DNA of 64,000 nt from Mycolicibacterium sp. P9-22 (GCF_008329585.1 NZ_NPKP01000009.1:1-64000), one strand, 5' to 3'. Positions 8,580 through 16,863 are shown, counted from the first letter of the stretch. Translations and numbers: made by a program. The notes: generated from the letters alone by a model not told the origin.

Positions 8580-9244
8580 TCGGCCCGCACCGGCTGATGG
8601 AACCAGATCGACGAGTCGGTGGTCCCGCTGCGATGCGTCCGGTCGGCCATCGAGTATCCGTGCACCTGCAGGATCGGGTCGACGCCGTACAGGTCGGTGA
8701 CATACACCGCGACCAGGGTGTGGATCAGCGGGTCGTCGGGCAGCCCGACGGCGGTGCGCCACCACAGCCGCCGCACGAACTCCGCGTCGGTGTGTTCGTC
8801 CTGCACGCGGATGTCGAGTTCGTCCAGCGGAACTGACGGGGCCGGCCCGGGCGGCCCGGTGCGGTCAAGGGTGTCCGGGTGGGGCGGCATCGATCGGCGC
8901 GTCCCGTGTTCGGGGCCGGGCAACGGCGCCGAGAACGACACCGTCGCGATGTTGAGCAGCCGGTCGTGCTGGTGGGTGTGCACCCGGCGCGTTGCCGCGG
9001 TCCGCCCGTCATAGACGCGTTCGACCTGATAGTCCGAGCCCTCGCCGGCGTCACCGCCGCGCAGGAACTGCATGTGCAGGTTGGTGGGCCGTTTGTCGGC
9101 GTCCACCGTGGCGCACGCCGCGGCCAGACTCTGCGCGGCGAACAGACCCCCGAAGGACCGCTTGCCCTGCGGGCCCGCCGCGGGTCCGCGCCACCGGTCC
9201 TCCCCCTCCGGCGCCGGTGTCAGCAGGTGCAGCAGCGCACTCAC
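8447..9244 (-). CDS. tesB: Acyl-CoA thioesterase II (TesB-like, double hotdog)
   Basis: This 265-residue protein has the two-hotdog layout of TesB. The N-terminal half contains FGGLFAAQSLAAA and LHMQFLRGG; the C-terminal half contains HTLVAVYVTDLYGVDPIL, DSSIWFHQPVRADQW and SRGRGVMTASLVRADG. Asp, Ser/Thr and Gln residues expected for the active site are present (DSSIWFH and RADG regions). It hydrolyses acyl-CoA to free acid and CoA. The GTG start is chosen because it overlaps the CoA-transferase stop in GTGA, indicating coupling. The 3' end overlaps the opposing acyltransferase fusion by 133 bp. Confidence 0.88.
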   Translation of the reverse strand: MSALLHLLTPAPEGEDRWRGPAAGPQGKRSFGGLFAAQSLAAACATVDADKRPTNLHMQFLRGGDAGEGSDYQVERVYDGRTAATRRVHTHQHDRLLNIATVSFSAPLPGPEHGTRRSMPPHPDTLDRTGPPGPAPSVPLDELDIRVQDEHTDAEFVRRLWWRTAVGLPDDPLIHTLVAVYVTDLYGVDPILQVHGYSMADRTHRSGTTDSSIWFHQPVRADQWNLLESRSPAASRGRGVMTASLVRADGLIAATLVQEGMIADR

Positions 9245-10437
9245 GCGATGGTTCCCGCGCCGGTGAGCTGCTCGATCTCCGCGGCACTCAGGCCCAGACG
9301 GCCCAGCACCTGGGCGGTGTGATCGCCCAGCGCCGGTGCCGGCGTGGCGGGCGGATAGCTGCCGTCGATGCAGATCGGCAGACCCGGTGCCAGGTACTCC
9401 CCGATCCGTGGCTGATCCAGCGTGGTGAACAGCGGGTTGGCGGTGACCCGTTCGTCGGCGGCGACCTCGGCGAAGCTGCGGTAGCGCTCCCACAGCACCG
9501 AGGTCTGCGACAGCGCCGCGGTGACGTCCTGGGCGCTGCGTTCGGCGAACCACAGGGTGAACAGCCCGGTGAGCGCATCGCGGTGGCGGTAGCGTTGCCC
9601 CTCGTCGGTGAAATCCGCACCGAGCGCCTCGCCCAATGCGGCAACGGCTTTGGTGGTGCCGGTGAGTTCGGTCAGATCGCGGAAATGCCGTCCGGTGAGC
9701 GCGACCAGCATGAACACCACGCCGTCGCTGCTGGTGAAGTTCTGGCCGTACTGGCCGTAGAGCGAATTGCCGATGCGCCGGCGCTCGGTGCCGCCGACCA
9801 TCACCTCGGTGAGAAAGCTCAGATTGCCCGCGGTGGCCAGCGCGACGTTCTCCAGCGGGATGGCGATCTGCTGACCGGCGCCGGTGACCTCGCGGTGGCG
9901 CACCGCGGTGACCACGGCGAGCGCCGCGTACAGCCCGCACGACACATCCCAGGCGGGCAGCACATGGTTCACCGGAGTGGCCAGATTGGCGGGTCCGGTC
10001 ACCAGTGGAAAACCGACGGCGGCGTTGACGGTGTAGTCCACCCCGGTGGAACCGTCGGAGCGCCCGGAGATTTCGACGTGGATCAGATCCGGCCGCAGCG
10101 CCGCCAGTTCGTCGTAGGAATGCCAGGCCCGGCCGGCCACATTCGTGATCAGCACGCCGGCGTCGGCGATCAGCGCGCGGACCAGTTCCTGACCTTCGGG
10201 TGCCCGCATGTCGACGGCAACCGACTGCTTGCCCTTGTTGAGCCCGGCCCAGTAGATGCTGTCCCCGTCGTCGGTCACCGGCCAGCGCTTGTAATCGGCG
10301 GCGCCGCCCACCGGGTCGACGCGGATCACCTCCGCACCCAGTTGCGCCAGTGTCATCCCGGCCAGCGGCACCGCAACGAAGCTGGAGATCTCGATGATCC
10401 GTACACCCGCCAGGGGTCCCTGCGCCACACCAGTCAC
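9241..10437 (-). CDS. CaiB/BaiF family III CoA-transferase, 2-methylfumaryl-CoA isomerase-like
   Basis: This 398-residue family III CoA-transferase has the catalytic Asp164 in HVLPAWDVSCGLY. Several blocks (FVAVPLAGMTLAQLGAEVIR, GGAADYKRWPVT, WAGLNKGK, DYTVNAAVG, VNHVLPAWD) strongly recall mesaconyl-C1-CoA/C4-CoA transferase (2-methylfumaryl-CoA isomerase, Mct) of Chloroflexus more than generic CaiB. In that enzyme CoA moves intramolecularly between two carboxylates. Whether this one isomerises mesaconyl-CoA or another dicarboxylate is not shown, and no other 3-hydroxypropionate-cycle genes are visible. It lies between an unknown gene and tesB in a three-gene operon. Confidence 0.82.
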   Translation of the reverse strand: MTGVAQGPLAGVRIIEISSFVAVPLAGMTLAQLGAEVIRVDPVGGAADYKRWPVTDDGDSIYWAGLNKGKQSVAVDMRAPEGQELVRALIADAGVLITNVAGRAWHSYDELAALRPDLIHVEISGRSDGSTGVDYTVNAAVGFPLVTGPANLATPVNHVLPAWDVSCGLYAALAVVTAVRHREVTGAGQQIAIPLENVALATAGNLSFLTEVMVGGTERRRIGNSLYGQYGQNFTSSDGVVFMLVALTGRHFRDLTELTGTTKAVAALGEALGADFTDEGQRYRHRDALTGLFTLWFAERSAQDVTAALSQTSVLWERYRSFAEVAADERVTANPLFTTLDQPRIGEYLAPGLPICIDGSYPPATPAPALGDHTAQVLGRLGLSAAEIEQLTGAGTIA

Positions 10438-10449
10438 CCGGTCAAGCTA

Positions 10450-11127
10450 TCAACCCTGGGTCAGCACGGCGCCGTCCCTGCTCGCGGTCACCAAGGTGCC
10501 GCGGCCGCCGTCGATCAACACGCCACGCAGATACCTCGAACACGGTGTCGCGCCGTCGAAGATCTCGCTCTTGACCTCTTCGGCGAGCACCGACCGTCCG
10601 TTGTCGGTGAACAGATAGCGGTACCGGGTCTCGGATTGGCCCTGTCCCAGATCCTCGGACTCGATGTCCAGATCGACATCGTCGGGTTTCGCGACGCCGA
10701 GCGCGGTGAGCACCGCATCCGGTGAGAACTCCGCCAGGGTGATCTCCCGCGTGGTCTCCGGGATCAGCCGGACCTGCTCGGTGATCTCGGCGGCGTCCAG
10801 GAAGCGCACCAGCCGCCAGGCGTCACCGACGCCGCGCAGCACCACTCGTTCGCGGCTCGGCAACAGCTCGGCGACCACCAGATCCGTGTCCAGGTGCACC
10901 ACGACGGCTCCGGTGACATGGCCCAGCTCCGCGGCCCGGCGCCGCAACGCCGACAAATCCCAGGGCCGGACCTTGGGGCCCAGGTTGTCATCGTTGAGCG
11001 CCCGCACCGCGGCGGCGACGGCGGTCCGGATCGGCCCCTTGTTGCAGCGCAGCGGGATCTCACCCGCATCACGCAGGGCCCACAGTGCGGTGATGACCTC
11101 GGGTGCCAGGTCGACGGATTCAGACAC
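10450..11127 (-). CDS. Conserved actinobacterial protein of unknown function
   Basis: I do not recognise a family for this 225-residue soluble protein. It has an N-terminal helical part (MSESVDLAPEVITALWALR), a central alpha/beta part with many acidic residues, and no signal peptide, membrane segment, Cys cluster or nucleotide-binding motif. It ends 12 nt before the CoA-transferase start and is probably the first gene of that operon. It diverges from the dienelactone hydrolase gene across a 48-bp gap. Codon use looks like that of the neighbours. Confidence 0.7.
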   Translation of the reverse strand: MSESVDLAPEVITALWALRDAGEIPLRCNKGPIRTAVAAAVRALNDDNLGPKVRPWDLSALRRRAAELGHVTGAVVVHLDTDLVVAELLPSRERVVLRGVGDAWRLVRFLDAAEITEQVRLIPETTREITLAEFSPDAVLTALGVAKPDDVDLDIESEDLGQGQSETRYRYLFTDNGRSVLAEEVKSEIFDGATPCSRYLRGVLIDGGRGTLVTASRDGAVLTQG

Positions 11128-11162
11128 GACACGTCAGGTTACGGCCTCTGGGCCCGTGCCAT

Positions 11163-11168
11163 TAGATT
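11163..11168 (+). promoter_or_regulatory. Putative -10 element, leaderless promoter of hydrolase gene
   Basis: TAGATT lies 7 nt upstream of the ATG at 11176 with no Shine-Dalgarno sequence between them, the usual layout of a leaderless mycobacterial mRNA. Confidence 0.5.
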
Positions 11169-11175
11169 TGGCGCC

Positions 11176-11874
11176 ATGTCCTCGATCGAGCTCGACACAC
11201 CCGCCGGCCCCATCGACGCGCTGGTCGACGTGCCCGAGGGCCAGGGCCCCTGGCCCGGCGTGGTGGTGGTGCACGACGCCATCGGGTATCAGCCCGACAA
11301 GGAGGCGGTGTCGGCCCGGATCGCCGCCGCCGGCTATCTGACCATCACCCCGAACCTGTACGCCCGCGGCGGCCGGGCCCGCTGCATCACCAAGGTGATG
11401 CGGGCCGCGTTGACGAAGCAGGGTCCCGCCATCGAGGATCTCCTGGCCGCCCGCGACTATCTGCGTGACCGGCCCGACAGCACCGGCGTCGTCGGCATCG
11501 CCGGCTTCTGCATGGGCGGTCAGTTCGCGCTCATCCTGTCCGCCAAGGGTTTCGGTGCCTCCGCGCCGTTCTACGGCACACCGCTACCGAAGAACCTGGA
11601 GGAGACGCTGAGCGGCGCGTGCCCGATCGTGGCGAGTTTCGGGGCCCGCGATCCGATCGGCCGCGGCGCGCCGGCGAAGTTGAACAAGGCGGTGGCGGCC
11701 AACGGCATCGCCGCCGATGTGAAGGTCTACCCGAACGCCGGGCACAGCTTCGCCAATCAGCTTCCCGCACAGGCGCTGATGCGGGTCACCGGGTTCGGTT
11801 ACAACGAGGCCGTGGCCGAGGATGCCTGGAGCCGGGTGTTCGACTTCTTCGAGACACACCTGTCGGCAATCTAG
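11176..11874 (+). CDS. Dienelactone hydrolase family protein
   Basis: This 232-residue alpha/beta hydrolase has a Cys nucleophile, Cys112, in GFCMGG. Asp159 (FGARDP) and His190 (PNAGHSF) complete the triad. The Cys in place of Ser and the length match dienelactone hydrolase (clcD type), which opens the lactone ring in chlorocatechol degradation. Many actinobacterial paralogues act on other esters or lactones, and no aromatic-degradation genes are nearby, so the substrate is open. The last 4 bp overlap the opposing DUF2469 gene. Confidence 0.85.
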   Translation: MSSIELDTPAGPIDALVDVPEGQGPWPGVVVVHDAIGYQPDKEAVSARIAAAGYLTITPNLYARGGRARCITKVMRAALTKQGPAIEDLLAARDYLRDRPDSTGVVGIAGFCMGGQFALILSAKGFGASAPFYGTPLPKNLEETLSGACPIVASFGARDPIGRGAPAKLNKAVAANGIAADVKVYPNAGHSFANQLPAQALMRVTGFGYNEAVAEDAWSRVFDFFETHLSAI

Positions 11875-12176
11875 TCGGGCAGCCGCAGTTCCGGCTTCTC
11901 GACCTCTTCGATGTTGACGTCCTTGAAGGTGATGACGCGCACCTGTTTGACGAAGCGCGCCGGGCGGTACATGTCCCACACCCAGGCATCGGCGAGGCGC
12001 AGCTCGAAGTAGACCTCACCGTCCGCGTTGCGGGGCACCATCTCGACGCTGTTGGCAAGATAGAACCGGCGTTCGGTCTCCACCACGTAGCTGAACTGCC
12101 CGACGATGTCCTTGTACTCGCGGTACAGCGAGAGCTCCATCTCGGTTTCGTACTTTTCGAGATCCTCGGCACTCAT
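11871..12176 (-). CDS. DUF2469 family protein (Rv2901c-type)
   Basis: The 101-residue sequence is almost identical in my memory to M. tuberculosis Rv2901c, starting MSAEDLEKYE and containing LYREYKDIVGQFSYVVETE and ELRLADAWVWDMYR. The family is confined to Actinobacteria, is always next to rnhB and lepB, and has no known function. The start at 12176 gives the conserved length and overlaps the rnhB stop in ATGA. A longer upstream start would read back into rnhB and is not supported. Confidence 0.9.
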   Translation of the reverse strand: MSAEDLEKYETEMELSLYREYKDIVGQFSYVVETERRFYLANSVEMVPRNADGEVYFELRLADAWVWDMYRPARFVKQVRVITFKDVNIEEVEKPELRLPD

Positions 12177-12892
12177 CTGCTCTGCTGTCCTTCGTCTAGG
12201 TTGTGCTCCATCATTCCCCACACCGTGGCACCGCGTTGCACCGATCCCGCAACCCGCCGCACATTCGCAAACGAGTAGCGGTGCTCACTGCAGGGGCCCC
12301 GTTCTTCCAGCGCGGCCATGTGCACCGGCGTGCTGTAGCCCTTGTGCTCGGCAAAGCCGTATCCGGGGTGTTCGGCCTCCATCGCGACCATCAGTCGGTC
12401 CCTGCTCACCTTGGCCAGCACGCTGGCCGCCGCGATACACGCCGCCGCGGCATCGCCGCCGATCACCGGCAGTGACGGCATCGGCAGCCCCGGTACCCGG
12501 AAACCGTCGGAGAGCACATACCCGGGCCGCAGCGGCAGTCCTGCCACGGCTCGGCGCATGCCCTCGATGTTGGCGTGATGCACACCGCGGCGGTCCACTT
12601 CGACCGACGGGATGAAAACCACGTGATAGGCCAGCGCGTACCGGCGGATCAGCGGGAACAACCGCTCTCGCTCGGCTTCGTTGAGCTTCTTCGAATCATC
12701 CAGTGCGGCAAGGCTGGTCAGACGGTTGGGGCCCAGCACACAGGACGCCACCACCAGCGGACCGGCGCAGGCACCGCGACCGACCTCATCGACACCGGCC
12801 ACCGGGCCGAGGCCGTTGCGGTACAGCGCAGACTCCAAGGTGCGCAGGCCGGACCTGCGGATCACTGTTCTGGGGGGCCAACTCGCCGGCAA
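12173..12892 (-). CDS. rnhB: Ribonuclease HII
   Basis: This 239-residue enzyme nicks the RNA strand of RNA-DNA hybrids and removes misincorporated ribonucleotides. Acidic active-site residues are visible: Asp35 and Glu36 in GVDEVGRG, the Asp of YVLSDGFRVP, and the conserved block IGGDAAAACIAAASVLAKVSRD in part. TTG at 12892 is taken as the start because AGGAG lies 8 nt upstream and the protein then aligns with the mycobacterial N-terminus (W-P-P-R-T-V-I-R). A longer reading runs into lepB. It is 11 nt from lepB and overlaps DUF2469 by 4 nt. Confidence 0.92.
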   Translation of the reverse strand: MPASWPPRTVIRRSGLRTLESALYRNGLGPVAGVDEVGRGACAGPLVVASCVLGPNRLTSLAALDDSKKLNEAERERLFPLIRRYALAYHVVFIPSVEVDRRGVHHANIEGMRRAVAGLPLRPGYVLSDGFRVPGLPMPSLPVIGGDAAAACIAAASVLAKVSRDRLMVAMEAEHPGYGFAEHKGYSTPVHMAALEERGPCSEHRYSFANVRRVAGSVQRGATVWGMMEHNLDEGQQSR

Positions 12893-12903
12893 CGCCGGAA
12901 CTC

Positions 12904-13719
12904 CTAATCGGCCGATGCCGTCTGCGGGTTGGTGCTGCTCACGCCACCCCACCGCGACGGCGGCCACGCGATGAAGCGGGCCTTGCCGATCACATTGCCG
13001 ACGGGCACCGTGCCGGCCTCCGGGTCACCGGTGCACAGCAGCCCGCGCTGGGCATCGCCGGGCAGGTTGGTGCAGCGTGACCGCGAGTCGGCCGAGTGCG
13101 TGCGGTTGTCGCCCATCACCCACAGCTTGTCCTCGGGCACCTTGACCGGGCCGAACTCATTGCCCAGGCAGGGGTAGACCGCGGGGTCGGCGTTCATGGT
13201 GACCGGGTCCAGATACGGTTCGACGAGCTTCTTGCCGTCGACCGTCAGCCCGGTGTCGGCCCGGCACTGCACCGTCTGTCCACCGGTCGCGATGACCCGC
13301 TTGACGAGGTCGTTCTCGTCGGGCGGCACGAATCCGACGAATGACAGCGCGTCCTGCACCAGCTTGATGGCGGGATTGTCGGAACGGATCGACTTGTAGC
13401 CGACGTTCCAGGCCGGCGGGCCCTTGAAGACGACGACGTCGCCGGGCTCGGGCTCGGTGAACCGGTAGGTGAGTTTGTCCACCATGATCCGGTCACCGAC
13501 GCAGCCGGGGCAGCCATGCAGCGTGGGTTCCATCGATTCCGAGGGAATCAGATACGGGCGCGCCACGAAGGTCAGCATCACGTAGTAGAGCACCAGCGCG
13601 ATGGTGACCAGGATGGCGCCCTCACGCAGCGCCCCGCGCTTCTTCTCGGGCTCCTGTTCCGCTTCCGCATCGGGTTCGGCGGTTTCAGCGGGAGCGGAGT
13701 CCTCGGCGTCGTCGGTCAC
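12904..13719 (-). CDS. lepB: Signal peptidase I
   Basis: This 271-residue membrane protease removes signal peptides from secreted proteins. It has a charged cytosolic N-terminus (1-30), one transmembrane helix (about 34-53) and an extracellular catalytic domain with Ser62 (IPSESMEPT) and Lys140 (LVKRVIATGG). Box E GDNRTHSADSR is intact. The GTG start is supported by a -10-like TACCCT 6 nt upstream, implying a leaderless transcript. Several extracellular Cys pairs are typical of mycobacterial LepB. Confidence 0.95.
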   Translation of the reverse strand: MTDDAEDSAPAETAEPDAEAEQEPEKKRGALREGAILVTIALVLYYVMLTFVARPYLIPSESMEPTLHGCPGCVGDRIMVDKLTYRFTEPEPGDVVVFKGPPAWNVGYKSIRSDNPAIKLVQDALSFVGFVPPDENDLVKRVIATGGQTVQCRADTGLTVDGKKLVEPYLDPVTMNADPAVYPCLGNEFGPVKVPEDKLWVMGDNRTHSADSRSRCTNLPGDAQRGLLCTGDPEAGTVPVGNVIGKARFIAWPPSRWGGVSSTNPQTASAD

Positions 13720-13725
13720 GGCATC

Positions 13726-13731
13726 AGGGTA
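13726..13731 (-). promoter_or_regulatory. Putative -10 element, leaderless promoter of lepB
   Basis: On the minus strand TACCCT is followed by 6 nt and then the GTG start of lepB. No ribosome binding site is present, so lepB may have its own promoter in addition to read-through from rplS. Confidence 0.4.
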
Positions 13732-13770
13732 GCCAGCGAGGCTGGGGACCAGCCTGACAGCCTGAGCGAG

Positions 13771-13797
13771 CGTGTCGTGGTGCGGGCACCTGACACG
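13771..13797 (-). terminator. Hairpin downstream of rplS, candidate terminator or attenuator
   Basis: Just 7 nt past the rplS stop there is a 6-bp outer stem (CGTGTC / GACACG) and a 4-bp inner stem (GGTG / CACC) around a CGGG loop. A second perfect 7-bp stem (AGGCTGG / CCAGCCT, loop GGA) lies at 13739-13755. Neither is followed by a U-run, which is common for mycobacterial terminators. Confidence 0.45.
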
Positions 13798-13804
13798 GTC
13801 AGCG

Positions 13805-14146
13805 TCAGCGCTTCTCCTTGATCTTCGCCTTCTTGCCACGCAGATCGCGCAGGTAGTACAGCTTGGCGCGACGCACGTCACCGCGGGTCACCACATCGAT
13901 GTGATCGATGTTGGGCGAGTGCACCGGGAAGGTCCGCTCGACGCCGACGCCGTAGCTTTCCTTGCGGACGGTGAAGGTCTCGCTGATCCCACCGTTCTGG
14001 CGGCGCAGCACGACACCCTTGAAGACCTGGATGCGCTCCTTGGAGCCCTCGATGACCTTGACGTGCACGTTGACGGTGTCGCCGGGGCCGAATGCCGGGA
14101 TGTCGTCGCGCAGCGACGCCTTGTCGACGAAGTCAAGCGTGTTCAT
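13805..14146 (-). CDS. rplS: 50S ribosomal protein L19
   Basis: This 113-residue protein begins MNTLDFVDKASL and contains the L19 signature VRRAKLYYLRDLRGKKAKI near its C-terminus. L19 sits at the 30S-50S interface. A good AAGGAAGAG ribosome binding site precedes the ATG. Order with lepB and lppW is as in M. tuberculosis. Confidence 0.97.
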   Translation of the reverse strand: MNTLDFVDKASLRDDIPAFGPGDTVNVHVKVIEGSKERIQVFKGVVLRRQNGGISETFTVRKESYGVGVERTFPVHSPNIDHIDVVTRGDVRRAKLYYLRDLRGKKAKIKEKR

Positions 14147-14456
14147 CGGTGACTCTTCCTTGCTGTTGGCGGCTCTTCACGGGCTGCGCGGCTACGCGCT
14201 GCCGAACCGACGTATTCGGGCGGATCTGACTGTGTTCGTCTCCGCAGCAGGGTGAACCTGCGCAGACAACTGCTCAATTGTGCCAGACGCGGCGCATGAG
14301 GCGAAATCGTCGCCCTGAGCACCCGCCGGCGGCGAATCGCCGTCGCCGTGCCGGCGCGCGCCGGTGCCCGGCGGTGGTTACGCTACCCGTATCAGGCGTA
14401 GACGTTGCGGCACCGTGGCCGCGACTCCGCCACCTCATCACTGTTTGGAGGAACGC
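14147..14456. other. Divergent intergenic region between rplS and lppW
   Basis: About 310 bp without a credible gene. It must hold the rplS leader and promoter and the lppW promoter. For lppW, TACGCT at 14379-14384 is a possible -10, and GGAGGAA at 14446-14452 is a strong ribosome binding site. Apart from short GC-rich dyads I see no riboswitch or repeat. Confidence 0.5.
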
Positions 14457-15398
14457 ATGCCGCGGCCGTCGAAGTTCGTGACGATGGCCGTGGCAGCGGT
14501 ATGTACGGCTGCCACGATCTCCGGGTGCGAGGCGAAGGTGTACGGCAGCCCGCCGCCACCGCCCGACGCGCCCCAACTGACCGTCGTGGCGCCGCTGGGC
14601 ACCGCCGCTCCCCTGCCCGAAGCGCCGCCCGAGCGGCCGTCCGGGACGTTCGAGGGGTTGAAGGCCCGCGAGGTGCAGGCCACCGCCGAGGCGGCCGACG
14701 CCGGCGCCGACATCACCGTGGCGGTCCTGGACCGCAATACCGGCGAGCTGGTCACCAACGGCCGCAACAACACCATCGCGATCGCCTCGGTGGTCAAGCT
14801 CTTCATCGCCGACGACCTGCTGCTGCAGGAGGCCAACGGCGAAACCACACTGAGCCCCGAGGACCGCACCATGCTCGATGTGATGCTGCGGTCCTCCGAC
14901 GACAGCGCCGCCGAGGTGTTCTGGAACCGCAGCGGCGGCAGCGCGATCATCGACCGGGTCGTCGACCGTTACGGGCTCGGCTCGACACGCGCCCCCAACA
15001 ACGGCCGCTGGTTCAACACCATCAGCACGGTGACCGACCTGGTGCGGTATTACGACATGCTGCTGGCCGGTACCGGCGGGCTGCCCTCGGAGCGGGCCAG
15101 CATCATCGTGTCCAACCTGGCGCAGTCGACACCGACCGCACCCGACGGCATGGTGCCCGGCGGTGTCTACCCGCAGCGGTTCGGCATCCCGGAGGGGCTG
15201 TTCGCCGAGCCGGTGGCGGTCAAGCAGGGCTGGATGTGCTGTGTCGGTTCGGACTGGATGCACCTGTCCACCGGTGTGGTGGGCCCGGAGCGGCGCTATG
15301 TGATGGCCATCAGCTCGATGCAGCCGGCCGGCGCCGACGAGGCACGAGAGACCATCACCGAAGCGGTGAAGACGATCTTCCCCGGCGGCAGCATTTAG
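14457..15398 (+). CDS. lppW: LppW-like lipoprotein, serine beta-lactamase/transpeptidase fold
   Basis: This 313-residue exported lipoprotein has a signal peptide ending in lipobox ISGC (Cys24), followed by a Pro-rich linker (31-65). The body resembles class A beta-lactamase-like enzymes: Ser111-x-x-Lys114 (SVVK), an SDD motif in RSSDDSAAEVF at the SDN position, and KQG where KTG is expected. The altered second and third motifs make hydrolase activity uncertain. Position beside rplS and the length match Rv2905 (LppW). The last 4 bp overlap the opposing trmD. Confidence 0.88.
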   Translation: MPRPSKFVTMAVAAVCTAATISGCEAKVYGSPPPPPDAPQLTVVAPLGTAAPLPEAPPERPSGTFEGLKAREVQATAEAADAGADITVAVLDRNTGELVTNGRNNTIAIASVVKLFIADDLLLQEANGETTLSPEDRTMLDVMLRSSDDSAAEVFWNRSGGSAIIDRVVDRYGLGSTRAPNNGRWFNTISTVTDLVRYYDMLLAGTGGLPSERASIIVSNLAQSTPTAPDGMVPGGVYPQRFGIPEGLFAEPVAVKQGWMCCVGSDWMHLSTGVVGPERRYVMAISSMQPAGADEARETITEAVKTIFPGGSI

Positions 15399-16069
15399 AG
15401 CAGGTCGGGCCGGCGTTCGCGGGTCCGCTGCAGCGACTGTTCGTGGCGCCACGCGTCGATCTTGGCGTGGTCCCCGGACAGCAGCACCGGCGGCACCTCG
15501 AGGTCTCGCCAGACCGGCGGCCGGGTGTAGCTGGGGCCTTCCAGCAAGCCGTTCGAGTGCGAATCGTCTTGGTGCGAGGCGGGATTGCCGAGCACCTCGG
15601 GCAGCAGACGCACCACAGCCTCGACCATCACCAGGACCGCGGACTCACCACCGGCCAGCACGTAGTCCCCGATGGACACCTCTTCGACCCGCATCCGCCG
15701 GGCCGCGTCATCGGCCACCCGCTGGTCGATGCCCTCGTAGCGTCCGCACGCGAACACCAGATGCGCTTCGGCGCTCCACCGTTGCGCGGTGGCCTGGGTG
15801 AACGGCCGGCCCGCCGGGGTCGGCACCACGAGAAGTGTTTCCGGCGAACAGATGTCGTCGAGCGCGGCACCCCACACCGGGGCCTTCATGACCATGCCGG
15901 GACCACCGCCGTAGGGCGAATCGTCGACCGACCGGTGCACGTCATGGGTCCACTCACGCAGATCGTGCACACCGAGTTCCACGATGCCGGACTGAATCGC
16001 CTTGCCCGGCAACGCCTGCTGCAGCGCATCCAGGTAGGCCGGGAAGATCGTGACGACGTCGATCCGCAT
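15395..16069 (-). CDS. trmD: tRNA (guanine-N1-)-methyltransferase
   Basis: This 224-residue SPOUT-class methyltransferase modifies G37 next to the anticodon and so prevents frameshifting. The trefoil-knot SAM site is visible in VVPTPAGRPFTQ, FACGRYEGIDQRV and SIGDYVLAGGE; GGGPGMVMK is also conserved. It is the last gene of the rpsP-khpA-rimM-trmD operon, 7 nt after rimM. Confidence 0.97.
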   Translation of the reverse strand: MRIDVVTIFPAYLDALQQALPGKAIQSGIVELGVHDLREWTHDVHRSVDDSPYGGGPGMVMKAPVWGAALDDICSPETLLVVPTPAGRPFTQATAQRWSAEAHLVFACGRYEGIDQRVADDAARRMRVEEVSIGDYVLAGGESAVLVMVEAVVRLLPEVLGNPASHQDDSHSNGLLEGPSYTRPPVWRDLEVPPVLLSGDHAKIDAWRHEQSLQRTRERRPDLL

Positions 16070-16076
16070 GCGGCGA

Positions 16077-16604
16077 CTACAGATCTTCGAGGTTGAGCAG
16101 GCCGTCGGGCGGATCGATCTCGACGGTGCCATCGGCAAGCGACACCCCGGTGACGATGGCGCTGACGAACGGCACCAGCAGTTCGCCACCCTCGGGTCGC
16201 TTGATCGACAGCAGTTCGCCGGCAGCGGTGTGCAGTACCTCGGTCACCGTGCCGACGGCCTCGCCGGCGACGGTGCGCACGGCCAGGCCCTCGAGCTGGT
16301 GATCGTAGAACTCGTCGGGATCTGCAATGGGCGGCAGGTTCCCGGAATCGACGAGGAACAACGTGCCGCGGAGTTCGTCGGCGGCGTTGCGGTCGCCGAC
16401 GCCGGTGAGACGCACCAGCAGTCGGCCACCGTGTTCGCGGACTGTTTCGATGACGAAGTCACGCTCCGGTCCCCCGCGGGGCTTGCGCCCGCGGAGCACC
16501 GAACCGGGAGCGAACCGCTCCGCCGGATCATCGGTGCGGACGTCGATGACGATCTCGCCGGTGACACCGTGTGCCTTGGCGACCCGCCCGATGACCAGCT
16601 CCAT
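16077..16604 (-). CDS. rimM: 16S rRNA processing protein RimM
   Basis: This 175-residue 30S assembly factor has an N-terminal RimM barrel (MELVIGRVAKAHGVTGEIVI) and a C-terminal PRC barrel (EFYDHQLEGLAV to LLVPFVSAIV). It binds S19 and helps mature the 30S head. Its ATG lies inside the second copy of a 14-bp tandem duplication, which separates it from the khpA stop (see finding). Confidence 0.95.
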   Translation of the reverse strand: MELVIGRVAKAHGVTGEIVIDVRTDDPAERFAPGSVLRGRKPRGGPERDFVIETVREHGGRLLVRLTGVGDRNAADELRGTLFLVDSGNLPPIADPDEFYDHQLEGLAVRTVAGEAVGTVTEVLHTAAGELLSIKRPEGGELLVPFVSAIVTGVSLADGTVEIDPPDGLLNLEDL

Positions 16605-16628
16605 TACTACTGGTCCATTACTACTGGT
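16601..16628. repeat. Exact 14-bp tandem duplication at the khpA-rimM junction
   Basis: CCATTACTACTGGT occurs twice head to tail (16601-16614 and 16615-16628). On the coding strand one copy holds the khpA stop and the other the rimM ATG. The extra copy also contains a second ATG followed by only two codons and a stop. Confidence 0.95.
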
Positions 16629-16863
16629 CGGTGTCCACCACGTCGACGCGGATCCCACGGCCACCGATACCGGCGACCAGTGTGCGCAGCGCAGTCGCGG
16701 TACGTCCGCCGCGGCCGATGACCTTGCCCAGGTCATCGGGATGTACATGCACCTCGACGGTGCGGCCACGCCGGTTGGTCACCAGGTCGACCCGCACGTC
16801 GTCGGGGTTGTCGACGATCCCGCGAACGAGGTGCTCGACGGCGTCGACGACGACGGTGCTCAT
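16621..16863 (-). CDS. khpA: KH domain RNA-binding protein KhpA
   Basis: This 80-residue protein is a single KH domain with the GXXG loop (G50-R-G-G53 in KVIGRGGRTATALR). It matches Rv2908c, KhpA, which binds RNA with KhpB and affects cell envelope and division in Gram-positive bacteria. It overlaps rpsP by 4 nt (ATGA). Its end DVVDTDQ is followed by the duplicated junction before rimM. Confidence 0.95.
   Translation of the reverse strand: MSTVVVDAVEHLVRGIVDNPDDVRVDLVTNRRGRTVEVHVHPDDLGKVIGRGGRTATALRTLVAGIGGRGIRVDVVDTDQ

Noticed and set aside
8992..10725. Open frame of 577 codons opposite the CoA-transferase and its neighbours
   Set aside because: Antisense shadow of three well-supported genes; no motif or ribosome binding site.
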